A stretch of 64,000 nt of DNA, from the NCBI RefSeq assembly GCF_007556605.1, contig NZ_VJND01000001.1, forward strand, positions 124,001 to 188,000, in the 5' to 3' direction. The notes beneath the pieces were generated by a model. That model saw only the letters and a list, made by a program, of their open reading frames with translations. It was not told the DNA's origin and made no database searches. Position numbers and translations under genes: made by a program. The DNA comes from Tepidimonas sediminis. Lineage in GTDB: Bacteria > Pseudomonadota > Gammaproteobacteria > Burkholderiales > Burkholderiaceae_C. Below, one piece after another: positions 52,823 to 62,992 of the stretch. Within the stretch, counting starts at the first letter, position 1. Every line of letters begins with the position of its first letter.

Positions 52823-53848
52823 TCAGACCGCGGTCAGGAACGAGACGCCGACGGCGCCGATGAAGCCCGCGGCGCGGTCGGGGTGGCCGGGCGGCCGCAC
52901 CTCGCCGTAGTCGTCGGCCAGCACGCGCCGCACCCGGTGGCGATGGTAGGCACCGAGCAGCTCGCGCACGGTGACGACCTGAGGGTAGTCCTCCCCGTAG
53001 AGCTGGCGGTGCAGGCGCGGCAGGCGGTACCACGGCTCCACCGGCCGGTCGTGGTGCGCGTTGTGAAAGCCGAAATTGAGCCACAGCAGGTTGAGCCAGC
53101 GCGCGTCCAGCCCGACGATGTCGCTGTAGGTGTTGGCCTGCTCGTAGGCGCGGTCGCGGACCTTGTCCTGCGGGATGGCCTCGTTGTCGAGGATGGGATA
53201 GGCGTCGTAGGTGTGCTGGAAGCAGTCCGCAAAGCGCAGCAGATGGATGAACAGCAGGTACGCCAGCGCGTAAAGCGCCACCGCCTTGAGCGACCACCAG
53301 GCCACCGCGGCCCAGAACGCCAGCCGCACCGCACCGACGAGCAGCACCCGGCGCCGCCCGCTGCGGCGGCGTTCGTCGAGGAACGGCAGGGCGATGACGT
53401 AGCCGCGCATCAGGAATTCCACCGCCGGGATGTACGCCCACTCCAGCGCCAGCGTCAGCCGCCGCACCCAGGGGTGGCGGCGCAGAAAGCCGCGCGCGTC
53501 GAAGGTGATGACGTCGGCGCGCTCGGTGTGGTGGCGCATGTGCTTGCGCCGCAGGTCGGCGAACGGGGCGAAGCAGCTGCCATGGATCCACGTCATCAGC
53601 GTGCCCCAGCGCTCGTTGTCGCGCGCATCGCGGAAGATCGTCTGGTGCGCGAATTCGTGCAGGAAGTACGCCGACCACGTCAGCGTCAGCGTCGTCAGGG
53701 CGACACCGGCGGCGTTGACCAGCCAGCCCGGCTGGCCGAGCATCCAGAGGCCGAGCGGCCAGCCGAGCAGCACCAGCGCCAGCGCCAGGGTGTTGGGCCA
53801 GCGGCCGTCGGCGTACCGCCAGACGGGCAGGGCGGTGGACCCGCTCAC
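52823..53848 (-). CDS. Fatty-acid-desaturase-like membrane di-iron enzyme
   Basis: The 341-residue membrane protein has three His boxes, HEFAH, HMRHH and HNAHH, which bind the di-iron centre of desaturases and hydroxylases, with hydrophobic helices between. Such enzymes use O2 to desaturate or hydroxylate; some relatives (rhizobitoxine desaturase type) act on small polar molecules. Its position between a substrate-binding protein gene (ATGA overlap) and SDR and creatininase genes argues for a small nitrogenous substrate rather than a lipid, but the sequence alone does not show this. Confidence 0.88.
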   Translation of the reverse strand: MSGSTALPVWRYADGRWPNTLALALVLLGWPLGLWMLGQPGWLVNAAGVALTTLTLTWSAYFLHEFAHQTIFRDARDNERWGTLMTWIHGSCFAPFADLRRKHMRHHTERADVITFDARGFLRRHPWVRRLTLALEWAYIPAVEFLMRGYVIALPFLDERRRSGRRRVLLVGAVRLAFWAAVAWWSLKAVALYALAYLLFIHLLRFADCFQHTYDAYPILDNEAIPQDKVRDRAYEQANTYSDIVGLDARWLNLLWLNFGFHNAHHDRPVEPWYRLPRLHRQLYGEDYPQVVTVRELLGAYHRHRVRRVLADDYGEVRPPGHPDRAAGFIGAVGVSFLTAV

Positions 53849-54879
53849 AGCAGCCCCCGCACGAACGACGCATCGAAGGTGTCCTCGATGCGCGGGATGA
53901 CGCGGATCTGGCCCTTGGCCTTCAGCAGCGGGGCGATCACGGCGGCGCTGGCGTGGTACGAGGTGGTCGCCTGCGACGGCTCGAATGCGCGCGGCATCTC
54001 GGCCAGCGGGATGTTGTAGACGCCGGCCAGCTGCTCCTTGACCTCGGCGGCGCTGATGCCCATGAACTTGCCGATCAGGCGCGCGGCCTCCTCGGGATTG
54101 CTCTTCATGTAGGCCATGCCGTCGAGGTAGCCCTTGATGAGCGCCGTGATGGCGGCGCGCCGCGCCTGGATGACCTTGTCGTCGAACACCAGCACGTCGG
54201 CGATCAGGCCCGGGGCGTCCTTGGAGGAGAAGACGACCTTGAACTTGCCGCCGCCACCCTGCGACAGGATCTGCGACAGGCTGGGCTCGTAGGTGACGCC
54301 GATCGGCAGCTGGCCGGAGGCCATCGCGGCCGGCACCGCCTCGGGCGTCATGCTGACCGGCACGATGTCCTTCTCGGTCATGCCGTGCAGCTTCAGCGCG
54401 TAGGACAGCAGGAAGTCCGACGGTGACAGCGGGTTGAAGCCGACCTTGCGCCCCTTGAAGTCCTTGACGCCCTTGATGGATGCCTGCGCGACGATGGCGT
54501 CGCCGCCGTTGGAATAGTCGATCGGCATCACGACGCGCATGCGCCGACCCGCGGCGACCTGCCCGATCACCTGGTCGTAGGTGAGCATGCCGCCGTCGAC
54601 CGAGCCGGCGTTGATCGCCGAGGGGATCAGCGCCGGGTCGTTGAAGACTTCCAGCGTTACCTTCAGGCCGTGCTTCCTGTACAGGTCAAGCGCGTCGGCG
54701 ACGTAGAACGGCCCGTAGCCGATCCAGACCACGGTGCCGATCTTCAGCGACGCGGTGGAGGCCGCGGCCAGCGCCGGCAGCAGGCCGGTTGCGGCTGCGG
54801 CGCCCAGGGCGGCGAGACAGCGTCGGCGCTGGGGTTGATGGTCAACGGGCACGGGGGAGGACGACGGGTGGCGCGGCAT
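53845..54879 (-). CDS. ABC transporter substrate-binding protein (NitT/TauT type)
   Basis: The 344-residue protein has a secretion signal (about 1-38, with RRRCLAALGAAAATGLLPALAAAS) and an NMT1/SsuA-like fold: KIGTVVWIGYGPFYVADALDLYRKHGLKV, DGGMLTYDQVIGQV, GRKVGFNPLSPSDFLL and TYEPSLSQILSQGG. It resembles the urea-carboxylase-region binding proteins. No permease or ATPase gene is linked to it, so it may share the pair at 62142-63814. AAGGAG precedes the ATG. Its stop overlaps the desaturase start, making it first in the SBP-desaturase-SDR-creatininase operon. Confidence 0.88.
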   Translation of the reverse strand: MPRHPSSSPVPVDHQPQRRRCLAALGAAAATGLLPALAAASTASLKIGTVVWIGYGPFYVADALDLYRKHGLKVTLEVFNDPALIPSAINAGSVDGGMLTYDQVIGQVAAGRRMRVVMPIDYSNGGDAIVAQASIKGVKDFKGRKVGFNPLSPSDFLLSYALKLHGMTEKDIVPVSMTPEAVPAAMASGQLPIGVTYEPSLSQILSQGGGGKFKVVFSSKDAPGLIADVLVFDDKVIQARRAAITALIKGYLDGMAYMKSNPEEAARLIGKFMGISAAEVKEQLAGVYNIPLAEMPRAFEPSQATTSYHASAAVIAPLLKAKGQIRVIPRIEDTFDASFVRGLL

Positions 54880-55100
54880 GGTGCTCTCCTTCAGGAGGGG
54901 GAGGGGTATCCGTGAAAAAGCAAGAAAAATGCCACCACGAACACCCAGAAAAGGTCTTTGAAATTGATGAAAACGGCAACAAGCAGCGCGTTGAATGCCC
55001 CATGTCGGAAGCGGGGGTCCGCTTTCGCGGCAGACCCGCCCCACGGTGGTGCGTGGCGGGCGTCGGTGCCTCATCGCCGTGCGCATGCCGCAGAAGTCCG
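54880..55100 (-). promoter_or_regulatory. Leader/promoter region of the SBP-creatininase operon
   Basis: The 221-base gap between the atzF stop and the SBP start contains, on the minus strand, a hairpin with a GAAA tetraloop (CCGC-GAAA-GCGG, extended by GGGT/ACCC) at 55011-55042. A relatively AT-rich part follows (about 45 % GC by count over 54911-54990), then the ribosome binding site. No T-tract follows the hairpin, so it is not a clear terminator. A riboswitch or promoter here is plausible; I cannot match a named guanidine riboswitch by eye. Confidence 0.35.
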
Positions 55101-56912
55101 TCATGCCGCAGCCGCCCGGGCCGCCAGCCACGCCCGCCAGCCGCCGCAGGCGCTGATGTCCTGGGCCCCCTCGACGCCCGCCGCCTCGCAGACGAAGCCG
55201 TTGATCCAGCGGCCGTCGTCCAGCTCGACCTTGCCGATGGCCAGCGGCGCGGCCACCAGGTCGACGAAGGAGCCGAAGGCCGTCGCCGGCAGTTCCCACA
55301 CCTCGCACGCGATCGGCTGGCCGCCCTCGCGGACCCGCACGAGGCCGGGCCGGCGACCGTCCGGCAGCGCGTACAGGCGGTAGCGCGGCGCGGTGCGGGC
55401 CGCCGCCACCAGCCGGCCGCCGCGCTTGAGCAACTGGCCATTGAGCGGCAGGCCGGACAGATGGGCACCGAACACGGCCACCTGCACCATCCCGCTGGCC
55501 AGGGTGGCGAGCAGGGCCTCGTCGGGCTGCGGCGGCAGTGTCCAGCCTGTGGCCCCCATCGTGTCGGCCAGGCGCCGGTGCAGCCGCGCCGCCAGCCGCA
55601 GCAGCCCGGCGTCGCGGTGCGCCGGTGCGATCAGCGTCACGCCGAACGGCAGCCCGTCGGCCTGCAGGCCGGCCGGCACCGCGGTGGCGGCCAGGTCCAG
55701 CAGGTTGACGAAGTTGGTGTAGTGGCCGAGCTCGCTGTTGAGCCGCACCGGGTCGGCCTGCATCGCGTCGATGCGGTGCACCCGGGCGGCGGTCGGCAGC
55801 AGCATCGCGTCGACGTCACCCCACAGGGCGTCGCAGGTCGCGCGCAGCGCCTGCAGGCGGTACTGCGCCTCGAAGGCGTCGGTGGCGCTGTGGCGGCGCG
55901 CGCCCTCGATGATGCTGCGCACCGGTTCGATCACTTCCGCGGCGTGAGCGTCGAAGAAGGAGCGGATGGCCGCGTGGCGCTCGGCCACCCACGGGCCTTC
56001 GTACAGCAGCCGCGCCGCTTCCAGGAAGGGCCGCAGGTCGAACGGCACGCAGGTGGCGCCCAGCGCGCGGGCCTGCTCGACCGCCTGCCGGTACAGCCGC
56101 TCGCCGTCGGCGTTGCCGAAGAACGCCAGATCCTCGTCGCGCGGCACGGCCAGCCGCCAGCCCGGCCGCGCGGCGAAGTCCCCGCCCAGCCCCGCCAGCG
56201 GCCGCGCGTACGGATCCTCCCCGTCCGGTCCGGCGGCCACCGCCAGCACCTGTGCGGCGTCCTCGGCGGTGAGCGCGAAGATCGACACGCAGTCCAGCGT
56301 GCGGCACGCCGGCACCACGCCGGTGGCGGGGATGAGGCCGCGCGTGGGCTTGTGGCCGACGAGGTGGTTGAAGGCCGCCGGCACGCGCCCGGAGCCGGCC
56401 GTGTCGGTGCCGAGCGCAAAGCTCGCCAAGCCGAGCGCGACCGCCACCGCCGAGCCGGAGCTGGAGCCGCCCGAGATCCACTGCGGATCGAACGCGTTGC
56501 GGCAGACGCCGTACGGCGAGCGTGTGCCGTTGAGCCCGGTGGCGAACTGGTCGAGGTTGGTCTTGCCGACCAGGATCGCGCCGGCGTCCAGCAGCCGCTG
56601 CACCACCGTGGCGTGGCGCGCCGGCTGATAGGCGAACGCCGGGCAGGCGGCGGTGGTGGGCAGGCCGGTGACGTCGATGTTGTCCTTGACCGCGAACGGC
56701 ACGCCGTACAGCGGCAGCGCGGCCGGGTCGTGGTCGAGCAGGGCGCGGGCACGTGCGAGCAGCGCCTCGCGCGGTACACGCGTGATCCAGATGCCGTGGG
56801 TGTGGCCCTCGGCTTCGAGGGCATCCCACAGGCGCTCGACGAGCTCGACGGGGGTCAGCTCGCGCGCCAGGTAGGCGGCGCGCAGCCGCGCCAGGTTCAG
56901 GGGGGGCAGCAT
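55101..56912 (-). CDS. atzF: Allophanate hydrolase
   Basis: AtzF hydrolyses allophanate to two ammonia and two CO2. The 603 residues comprise an amidase-signature domain (about 1-440) with the Ser-cisSer-Lys triad: Lys in AVKDNI, GGSSSGSAVAVALG, and TDTAGSGRVPAAF. A C-terminal domain of about 130 residues (VFGAHLSGLPLNGQLLKRGG) is typical of AtzF and of the fused urea amidolyase. It lies 31 bases after the carboxylase gene and completes the pathway from urea or guanidine to ammonia. Confidence 0.95.
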   Translation of the reverse strand: MLPPLNLARLRAAYLARELTPVELVERLWDALEAEGHTHGIWITRVPREALLARARALLDHDPAALPLYGVPFAVKDNIDVTGLPTTAACPAFAYQPARHATVVQRLLDAGAILVGKTNLDQFATGLNGTRSPYGVCRNAFDPQWISGGSSSGSAVAVALGLASFALGTDTAGSGRVPAAFNHLVGHKPTRGLIPATGVVPACRTLDCVSIFALTAEDAAQVLAVAAGPDGEDPYARPLAGLGGDFAARPGWRLAVPRDEDLAFFGNADGERLYRQAVEQARALGATCVPFDLRPFLEAARLLYEGPWVAERHAAIRSFFDAHAAEVIEPVRSIIEGARRHSATDAFEAQYRLQALRATCDALWGDVDAMLLPTAARVHRIDAMQADPVRLNSELGHYTNFVNLLDLAATAVPAGLQADGLPFGVTLIAPAHRDAGLLRLAARLHRRLADTMGATGWTLPPQPDEALLATLASGMVQVAVFGAHLSGLPLNGQLLKRGGRLVAAARTAPRYRLYALPDGRRPGLVRVREGGQPIACEVWELPATAFGSFVDLVAAPLAIGKVELDDGRWINGFVCEAAGVEGAQDISACGGWRAWLAARAAAA

Positions 56913-56943
56913 CGGGGTGTCCTTTCCTAGGATGGGCGTCGGT

Positions 56944-59900
56944 TCAGGCGTCGACCAGCACCAGCAGCTCCTGACCGGCGGCGACGGTGGCGCCTTCGCG
57001 GCACAGCACGCGGTGCACGCGGCCGGCGTGCGGCGCGGTGACGGCGAATTCCATCTTCATCGACTCGACCACCGCCAGCGTCTGGCCGGCGTCGACCACC
57101 GTGCCGGGGGCGACCTCCACCTTCCAGACGCTGCCGGCGACGTGGCTGGTGACGACGCGCGCCCCCGGGGGCAGGTCCAGCTCGGTGTCGACGGCGGCGT
57201 CGCGCAGCGCGGCGGCCTCCATCGGCGCGTCCAGCCCGAGCGCGCGCCAGCGCTCGCGCTCGGCCTCGAAGGCGGCCTGCTGGCGCGCCTTGAAGGCGGC
57301 GATGGAGTCGGCGTGCTCGGTCAGGAACGCGCGGTAGGCGCGCAGGCTGAAGGTGGTGGGCTCGATGCGCGGCGTGTAGCGGCCGCTGGGCAGGTCGGCG
57401 CGCAGCGCCAGCAGCTCCTCTTCGCTGACCGGATGGAAGCGGATCTGGTCGAAGAAGCGCAGCAGCCACGGTCGGCCGGGCTCGAAGGCGGCGGCGCCGT
57501 GACGCGCGTCGCGCCAGCGGTTCCACACCTGCACCGTGCGGCCGACGAACTGGTAGCCGCCCGGGCCCTCCATGCCGTAGATGCACAGGTAGGCGCCGCC
57601 GATGCCGACGGCGTTTTCCGGCGTCCAGGTGCGCGCCGGGTTGTACTTGGTGGTGACGAGGCGGTGGCGCGGATCCAGCGGCGTGGCCACCGGGGCGCCG
57701 AGGTAGACGTCGCCCAGCCCGAGCACGAGGTAGCTCGCGTCGAAGACGATGCGGCGCACCTCCTCGATCGAGTCCAGCCCGTTGATGCGGCGGATGAACT
57801 CCAGGTTGGAGGGGCACCACGGCGCGTCGCGGCGCACGGTCTGCATGTAGCGCTCGATGGCCAGCCGCGTGGCGGCGTCGTCCCACGACAGCGGCAGGTG
57901 CACGATGCGGCTGGGCACTTCCCAGTCGTCGATGGCGCCCAGCGCCGCATCCAGCTCGGCCAGCTCGTCCAGCAGCCGCCGCCGCGGCAGGCGCGCCGGG
58001 TCGTGGTGCACCTGCAGCGAGCGGATGCCCGGCGTCAGGTCGAGGATGCCGGGCAGGCCGGCGCGCTCGAGCGCCTCCATCAGCGCGTGCACGCGCAGCC
58101 GCAGCCCGATGTCGAGCACCTGCGGCCCATACTCGACCAGCAGGTAGTCGTCGCCGGACTGGCGCACGGTCATGCCGACCGGGTGCTGCGGCGGCTGGCG
58201 CTGCAGCAGGATCGGCGTGGCCAGCCGGATGTCCTGGCGCGGCGCCGGCTTCGGCGAGGCCGGGGCCGCCGGCGCCGGGGGTGGCGTGCCCAGCATGGCG
58301 ACGAAGGCGTCCTGCGCCTGCTGCAGCGCGGCGGCTTCGTCGGCCGTCAGCGGCAGGAAGCGTACCGTGTCGCCGGGGCGCAGCTGGCCCAGCTTCCAGC
58401 GCTCGGCCTGCACCACCACCGCCGGGCAGACGAAGCCGCCCAGGCTCGGCCCGTCGGGCCCCAGGATCACCGGCATGTCGCCGGTGAAGTCGATGGCGCC
58501 GATGGCGTAGGCGTTGTCGTGGATGTTGGAGGGGTGCAGACCGGCCTCGCCCCCGTCCGGGCGTGCCCACTGCGGCTTGGGGCCGACCAGGCGCACGCCG
58601 GTGCGGCTGGAGTTGTGGTGCACTTCCCAGTCGGTGGCCAACAGCATCTCGACGTCGGCGTCGGTGAAGAAGTCCGGTGCGCCGTGCGGTCCGTACAGCA
58701 CGCCCAGGGTCCAGTGCGTGCCGTAGGCCGGCCGCTGCGCTGGCGGCACGCAGGCCGGCAGGGCGGTGTCGTCCACCGCCGGCGCTGCGCCGAGGTGCAG
58801 CACGTCGCCGCCGCGCAGGGCGCGACCGGCGTGGCCGCCGAATTGGCCGAGCGTGAAGGTGGCGCGGCTGCCGAGGTATTCGGGCACGTCCAGCCCGCCG
58901 CGCACCGCCAGGTAGGCACGCGCCCCGGGGCCGCGCACCGCGCCCAGTCGCAGCGTCGAGCCGGCCGCCACGGCATGGCGGCTCCAGTTGGCCAGCGGCC
59001 GCCCGTCCAGCTCGGCACCCATGTCGGCGCCGGCCAGCGCGATCACGCCGTCGCGGTGGAAGCGCAGCGTCGGGCCGGTCAGCGTCATCTCCAGCGCGGC
59101 GGCGCCTTCCGGATTGCCGACGAGGCGGTTGGCCAGCCGCAGCGCCAGCGCGTCCATCGGGCCGGATGGCGGCACCCCCACCGCCCACAGGCCGGTGCGC
59201 CCGGGCCAGTCCTGCACGGTGGTCTGCAGCCCGGGCTCCAGCACCTCGATGCCGTCCGGCGCGTGCGGCAGCGTGCGCAGCAGCCCGGTGGTGGCCCGCC
59301 CGGCCGCGAACGTCGCGTCGGCCAGGATGCGGCGCAGGTAGGCCACGTTGGTCTCGATGCCACCCAGCCGCGTGGCGGCCAGCGCCGCATCCAGCCGCGC
59401 CAGCGCCTCGGCGCGGTCGGCGCCGACCGCGATGACCTTGCCCAGCATCGGGTCGTAGTGCGGTGGCACCTCGGTGCCGCGCTCGACCCAGGTTTCCACG
59501 CGCACGCCCGCGGGCAACGCGACCTCGGTGAGCACCCCGGCGCAGGGCTGGAAGTCGCGCGCGGGATCCTCGGCATAGACGCGCGCCTGGATCGCGTGGC
59601 CGCGCGGATGCGGCGTCCAGCCGGCCAGGTCCAGCTCGCCGGCGGCCTCGCGCACCATCCACTCCACGAGGTCCACGCCGAGCACCTCCTCGGTGACGCC
59701 GTGCTCCACCTGCAGCCGGGTGTTGACCTCGAGAAAGTAGAAGTCGCCGCGGTCGGCGTCGAGCACGAACTCCACCGTGCCGGCGCTGCGGTAGCCGACC
59801 GCCCGGCCCAGCCGCTCGGCCGCCTCCAGCAGCGCTTGGCGCTGCCGCGCCGTCAACCCGGGGGCAGGGGTCTCCTCCAGCACCTTCTGGTGGCGGCGCT

Positions 59901-60591
59901 GCACCGAGCAGTCGCGCTCGCCCAGCGCGACCACGTGGCCGCGGCCGTCGCCGAAGATCTGCACCTCGATGTGACGCGCGCGCTCGACGTACTTCTCGAG
60001 GAAGATGCCGCCGTCGCGGAAGTTGCCGCGCGCCAGCCGTTGCACGGCGTCGAACGCCTCGCGCAGCTCCTCCGGCGCGCGCACCAGCCGCATGCCGATG
60101 CCGCCGCCCCCGCCGGTGCTCTTGAGCAGCACGGGGTAGCCGATGCGCGCGGCCTCCGCGAGCGCGTGCGTGGCGTCGGCCAGCAGGCCGGAGCCGGGCA
60201 GCAGCGGCACACCGTGCGTCTCAGCCAGCTCGCGCGCCGCGTGCTTCAGGCCGAAGGCGCGCATCTGCTGCGGCGTCGGGCCGATGAAGGTGAGGCCGGC
60301 GGCGGCGCACGCCTCGGCGAAGGCGGCGTTTTCCGACAGGAAGCCGTAGCCCGGGTGGATGGCCTGCGCGCCGGCGTCGCGCGCGGCCTGCAGGATGCGC
60401 TCGATGCGCAGGTAGCTCTGCGCGGCGGGTGCCGGGCCGATCGGCAGCGCCACGTCCGCCTGGCGCACGTGCAGGCTGTCGCGGTCGGCCTCGGAGTAGA
60501 CCGCCACGCTGCGGATGCCCATGCGGCGCAGCGTGCGGATGATGCGGCAGGCAATCGCGCCGCGGTTGGCGATCAGCACCGTGTCGATCAT
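56944..60591 (-). CDS. uca: Urea/guanidine carboxylase (biotin-dependent)
   Basis: This 1215-residue multidomain enzyme uses biotin, ATP and bicarbonate. Residues about 1-450 are biotin carboxylase ([14 protein letters not shown]-binding loop, [16 protein letters not shown]). Residues about 455-1080 are the carboxyltransferase made of AHS2/KipA-like and AHS1/KipI-like parts. The end is a biotinyl domain with Lys in VESMKMEF. It makes allophanate from urea, or carboxyguanidine from guanidine. Two DUF1989 genes upstream favour the guanidine route, since these proteins are reported carboxyguanidine deiminases. The published Asn/Asp discriminator in the carboxyltransferase site could not be placed with certainty by eye. 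Confidence 0.93.
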   Translation of the reverse strand: MIDTVLIANRGAIACRIIRTLRRMGIRSVAVYSEADRDSLHVRQADVALPIGPAPAAQSYLRIERILQAARDAGAQAIHPGYGFLSENAAFAEACAAAGLTFIGPTPQQMRAFGLKHAARELAETHGVPLLPGSGLLADATHALAEAARIGYPVLLKSTGGGGGIGMRLVRAPEELREAFDAVQRLARGNFRDGGIFLEKYVERARHIEVQIFGDGRGHVVALGERDCSVQRRHQKVLEETPAPGLTARQRQALLEAAERLGRAVGYRSAGTVEFVLDADRGDFYFLEVNTRLQVEHGVTEEVLGVDLVEWMVREAAGELDLAGWTPHPRGHAIQARVYAEDPARDFQPCAGVLTEVALPAGVRVETWVERGTEVPPHYDPMLGKVIAVGADRAEALARLDAALAATRLGGIETNVAYLRRILADATFAAGRATTGLLRTLPHAPDGIEVLEPGLQTTVQDWPGRTGLWAVGVPPSGPMDALALRLANRLVGNPEGAAALEMTLTGPTLRFHRDGVIALAGADMGAELDGRPLANWSRHAVAAGSTLRLGAVRGPGARAYLAVRGGLDVPEYLGSRATFTLGQFGGHAGRALRGGDVLHLGAAPAVDDTALPACVPPAQRPAYGTHWTLGVLYGPHGAPDFFTDADVEMLLATDWEVHHNSSRTGVRLVGPKPQWARPDGGEAGLHPSNIHDNAYAIGAIDFTGDMPVILGPDGPSLGGFVCPAVVVQAERWKLGQLRPGDTVRFLPLTADEAAALQQAQDAFVAMLGTPPPAPAAPASPKPAPRQDIRLATPILLQRQPPQHPVGMTVRQSGDDYLLVEYGPQVLDIGLRLRVHALMEALERAGLPGILDLTPGIRSLQVHHDPARLPRRRLLDELAELDAALGAIDDWEVPSRIVHLPLSWDDAATRLAIERYMQTVRRDAPWCPSNLEFIRRINGLDSIEEVRRIVFDASYLVLGLGDVYLGAPVATPLDPRHRLVTTKYNPARTWTPENAVGIGGAYLCIYGMEGPGGYQFVGRTVQVWNRWRDARHGAAAFEPGRPWLLRFFDQIRFHPVSEEELLALRADLPSGRYTPRIEPTTFSLRAYRAFLTEHADSIAAFKARQQAAFEAERERWRALGLDAPMEAAALRDAAVDTELDLPPGARVVTSHVAGSVWKVEVAPGTVVDAGQTLAVVESMKMEFAVTAPHAGRVHRVLCREGATVAAGQELLVLVDA

Positions 60592-60667
60592 GCGTTCCTC
60601 GGGGCGGGCCGTCCCGCCGGCGTCGATGTCGCGCCGCGGGCCGTCCCGCGGCGGGATTGCAGGGGGC

Positions 60668-61342
60668 TCAGGCCGACGGGGCGTCCCAGATCAGCACGCG
60701 GATCGGCGTCGGGTTGTAGGCGTTGCAGGGGTTGTTGAGCTGCGGGCAGTTGGAGATCAGACACAGCACGTCCATCTCGGCGCGCAGCTCCACGTACTTG
60801 CCCGGCGCGGAGACGCCGTCGGCGAACGTCAGCCGTCCCTGCGGCGTGACCGGCACGTTCATGAAGAAGTTGATGTTGCTGGTGATGTCGCGCTTGGTCA
60901 GCGGCCCGGTGGTGCCGTCGCCGTCCCAGTGCGCCAGCGCCAGCAGGAAGCTGTCGCGGCAGGCGTGCATCGGCCTCTTGTCCAGGCTGTAGCGCACCGC
61001 GTTGCTCTCGCAGGCGCAGGCGCCGCCCAGGGTGTCGTGGCGGCCGCAGGTGTCGGCGGTGATGGTCAGCATCACGTTGCCCTCGCTGGAGATCAGCCGG
61101 CTGCCGGCGGTCAGGTACAGCGCCTGCTGCGCGCGCACGGTGTCGGCGGCGGAGTAGCGCTCCTGCGGGTCGTGCAGGTTGTAGAACAGCGTGTCGACGG
61201 CCTGGTTGCCTTCGAGGTCGACGATGCGCAGCGTCTGGCCGCGGCGCACCGGGTGGATCCAGTAATCGCCGGCCTCGACGACGGCGTCGTAGGTGGCCGC
61301 GGCAGGGTCGAGCGGGCTTTCGACGAGGTGGAATGCGGTCAT
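60668..61342 (-). CDS. DUF1989 protein, urea-carboxylase-associated (UAAP2-like)
   Basis: The 224-residue protein is one of the two DUF1989 proteins regularly encoded next to urea carboxylase. Visible are the conserved [52 protein letters not shown] pattern (only partly quoted), [18 protein letters not shown], and the Cys-rich region around [19 protein letters not shown]. Two-subunit DUF1989 enzymes are reported to deiminate carboxyguanidine to allophanate and ammonia. It lies 76 bases before the carboxylase and 33 bases after its paralogue. Confidence 0.85.
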   Translation of the reverse strand: MTAFHLVESPLDPAAATYDAVVEAGDYWIHPVRRGQTLRIVDLEGNQAVDTLFYNLHDPQERYSAADTVRAQQALYLTAGSRLISSEGNVMLTITADTCGRHDTLGGACACESNAVRYSLDKRPMHACRDSFLLALAHWDGDGTTGPLTKRDITSNINFFMNVPVTPQGRLTFADGVSAPGKYVELRAEMDVLCLISNCPQLNNPCNAYNPTPIRVLIWDAPSA

Positions 61343-61375
61343 GGGTCGGGCTCCTTCGCGTCGGCGGGGGCGCGT

Positions 61376-62113
61376 TCAGCGGAACAGGATCTCGGTCAGG
61401 TAGAAGCCGCGCTGGTTTTCCGGGCAGTGGTTGCGGCAGAGGTCGTCCGGCCCGGGCGGATCGGCGCGCCAGGCGGTCAGCATCACGTCGCCGGGGGCAT
61501 AGTCCGGGCGGGGATCGAGCGGGTGCGGCGCGGCCGACAGCACCACCAGCACGTTCATCTCGAAGCGCAGGTCGACGCAGGCGCCGGCCTTGCCGTGGCC
61601 GAGGTCGAACGTCAGCCGGCCTTCCTCGTCGGCCGCCACGCGGCTGAAGAAGTTGACGTTGGGCACCAGGTCGCGCTTGCCCAGGCCCCACTTGGCCAGC
61701 TCGATCAGCAGACCGTCGCGTCCGTTGCGGTACATCGCATTGCGGTGCGTCTGGTAGGTGGCCACGCCGTACTTGGCGCGCACCAGCTGCGCGTCGGTCA
61801 CGCCGCAGACGGTGTCGTGCCAGCCGCTGGTGTCGCGCACGATCGAGCACAGCACCCGCCCCATGTCGGAGTAGCACACGTGCCCGGCGGTCAGGTAGGC
61901 GGTGTGCTGCGCCTTGAGGGTGTCGGCCATGTTGTAGCGCTCGAGCTTTTCCTCGGCGTTGAAGAACAGGGCGGCCACGTTGGCGCGGCCGTCCAGGTCG
62001 GTCAGGCGCAGCGCGCTGCCGCGGCGCATCACGCCGGACCAGTGGCAGCCGCCGGGCAGACGCTCCTCCCACAGGAAGCGCTCGGGAGGCAGGGGATGCA
62101 GATGCTGGGCCAT
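61376..62113 (-). CDS. DUF1989 protein, urea-carboxylase-associated (UAAP1-like)
   Basis: The 245-residue second DUF1989 protein shares the fold and key strings with its neighbour (RGSALRLTDLDGRANVAALFFN, RDTSGWHDTVCGV, RDLVPNVNFFSRV). It ends with a longer tail rich in Cys and His (DDLCRNHCPENQRGFYLTE). Together they are thought to form a heteromeric carboxyguanidine deiminase. Which of the published subunit names (CgdA, CgdB) applies is not certain from sequence. It follows the ABC ATPase gene by 28 bases. Confidence 0.85.
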   Translation of the reverse strand: MAQHLHPLPPERFLWEERLPGGCHWSGVMRRGSALRLTDLDGRANVAALFFNAEEKLERYNMADTLKAQHTAYLTAGHVCYSDMGRVLCSIVRDTSGWHDTVCGVTDAQLVRAKYGVATYQTHRNAMYRNGRDGLLIELAKWGLGKRDLVPNVNFFSRVAADEEGRLTFDLGHGKAGACVDLRFEMNVLVVLSAAPHPLDPRPDYAPGDVMLTAWRADPPGPDDLCRNHCPENQRGFYLTEILFR

Positions 62114-62141
62114 CGGGCTAACCTCGTCGGTGAACGGTGGA

Positions 62142-62990
62142 TCACGGTTGGGCGGCCGGCTCGGTGGCGCGGTTGAGCCGCTCGAGCAGGCCCTGGTCGG
62201 TCTTCATGCCGGAGGTGGCGCGGATGCGCGCCAGGATCTCCTTCTTCAGCGCCAGGAACTCCGGCGCGTGCTTCATGTCCGGGTCGCGCTGCGCCGGCAA
62301 CGGCACCGGGTAGATGGTGTCGATGCGCCCCGGGCGGGGCGCCAGCACGACGACGCGGTCGGCCAGGTAGATCGCCTCCTCGACGTCGTGCGTGACGAAC
62401 ACGAGGGTGGTGGCCTCCACGCGATGCACGTGGCGGATCAGGTCGTGCATCACCTCGCGCGTCTGCGCGTCCAGCGCGCCGAACGGCTCATCCATCAGCA
62501 GGATGCGCGGACGCCCCATCAGCGCGCGCGCGATGGCCACGCGCTGCTGCATGCCGCCGGAGAGCTGGTTCGGCCATGCGCGTGCCGCCCCGGTCAGCCC
62601 CATCAGCGCCAGCAGCGCGTCGGCACGCCCGGAGGCGGCCTCCACGTCGGCCAGCGTCAGGTTCTCGCGCCCGTGGCGCAGGCGGCGGCTGAACTTGACG
62701 TTGTCCTCCACCGTCAGCCACGGGTACAGGCTGTAGTGCTGGAACACCATCGCGCGGTCGGCGCCGGGCCCGTGCACCGGCTGGCCGCCGACGCGGATCG
62801 TGCCCTCGTCGTGCGTTTCCAGCCCGGCCAGCACGCGCAGCAGCGTCGATTTGCCGCAGCCCGAGGCGCCCACCAGCGTCACGAACTCGTTGTGCGCCAC
62901 GTCCAGGTCGATCGCGCGCAGCGCCTCGACGCGGCGCGCGCCCTCGTCGAACCACTTGCCCAGCGCGCGGATCTCGATTTCGGCCGCCAT
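62142..62990 (-). CDS. ABC transporter ATP-binding protein (NitT/TauT type)
   Basis: The 282-residue ATPase has Walker A GASGCGKST, Q-loop VFQHYSLYPWLT, signature NQLSGGMQQRVAIARAL, Walker B ILLMDEPFGALDA and switch His THDVEEAI. It matches the SsuB/TauB/NrtD branch. The extended C terminus (about 235-282) is seen in the urea-carboxylase-associated version. Its ATG is 2 bases after the permease stop. With the permease and binding protein it imports the substrate of the carboxylase pathway. Confidence 0.9.
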   Translation of the reverse strand: MAAEIEIRALGKWFDEGARRVEALRAIDLDVAHNEFVTLVGASGCGKSTLLRVLAGLETHDEGTIRVGGQPVHGPGADRAMVFQHYSLYPWLTVEDNVKFSRRLRHGRENLTLADVEAASGRADALLALMGLTGAARAWPNQLSGGMQQRVAIARALMGRPRILLMDEPFGALDAQTREVMHDLIRHVHRVEATTLVFVTHDVEEAIYLADRVVVLAPRPGRIDTIYPVPLPAQRDPDMKHAPEFLALKKEILARIRATSGMKTDQGLLERLNRATEPAAQP

Positions 62991-62992
62991 GT

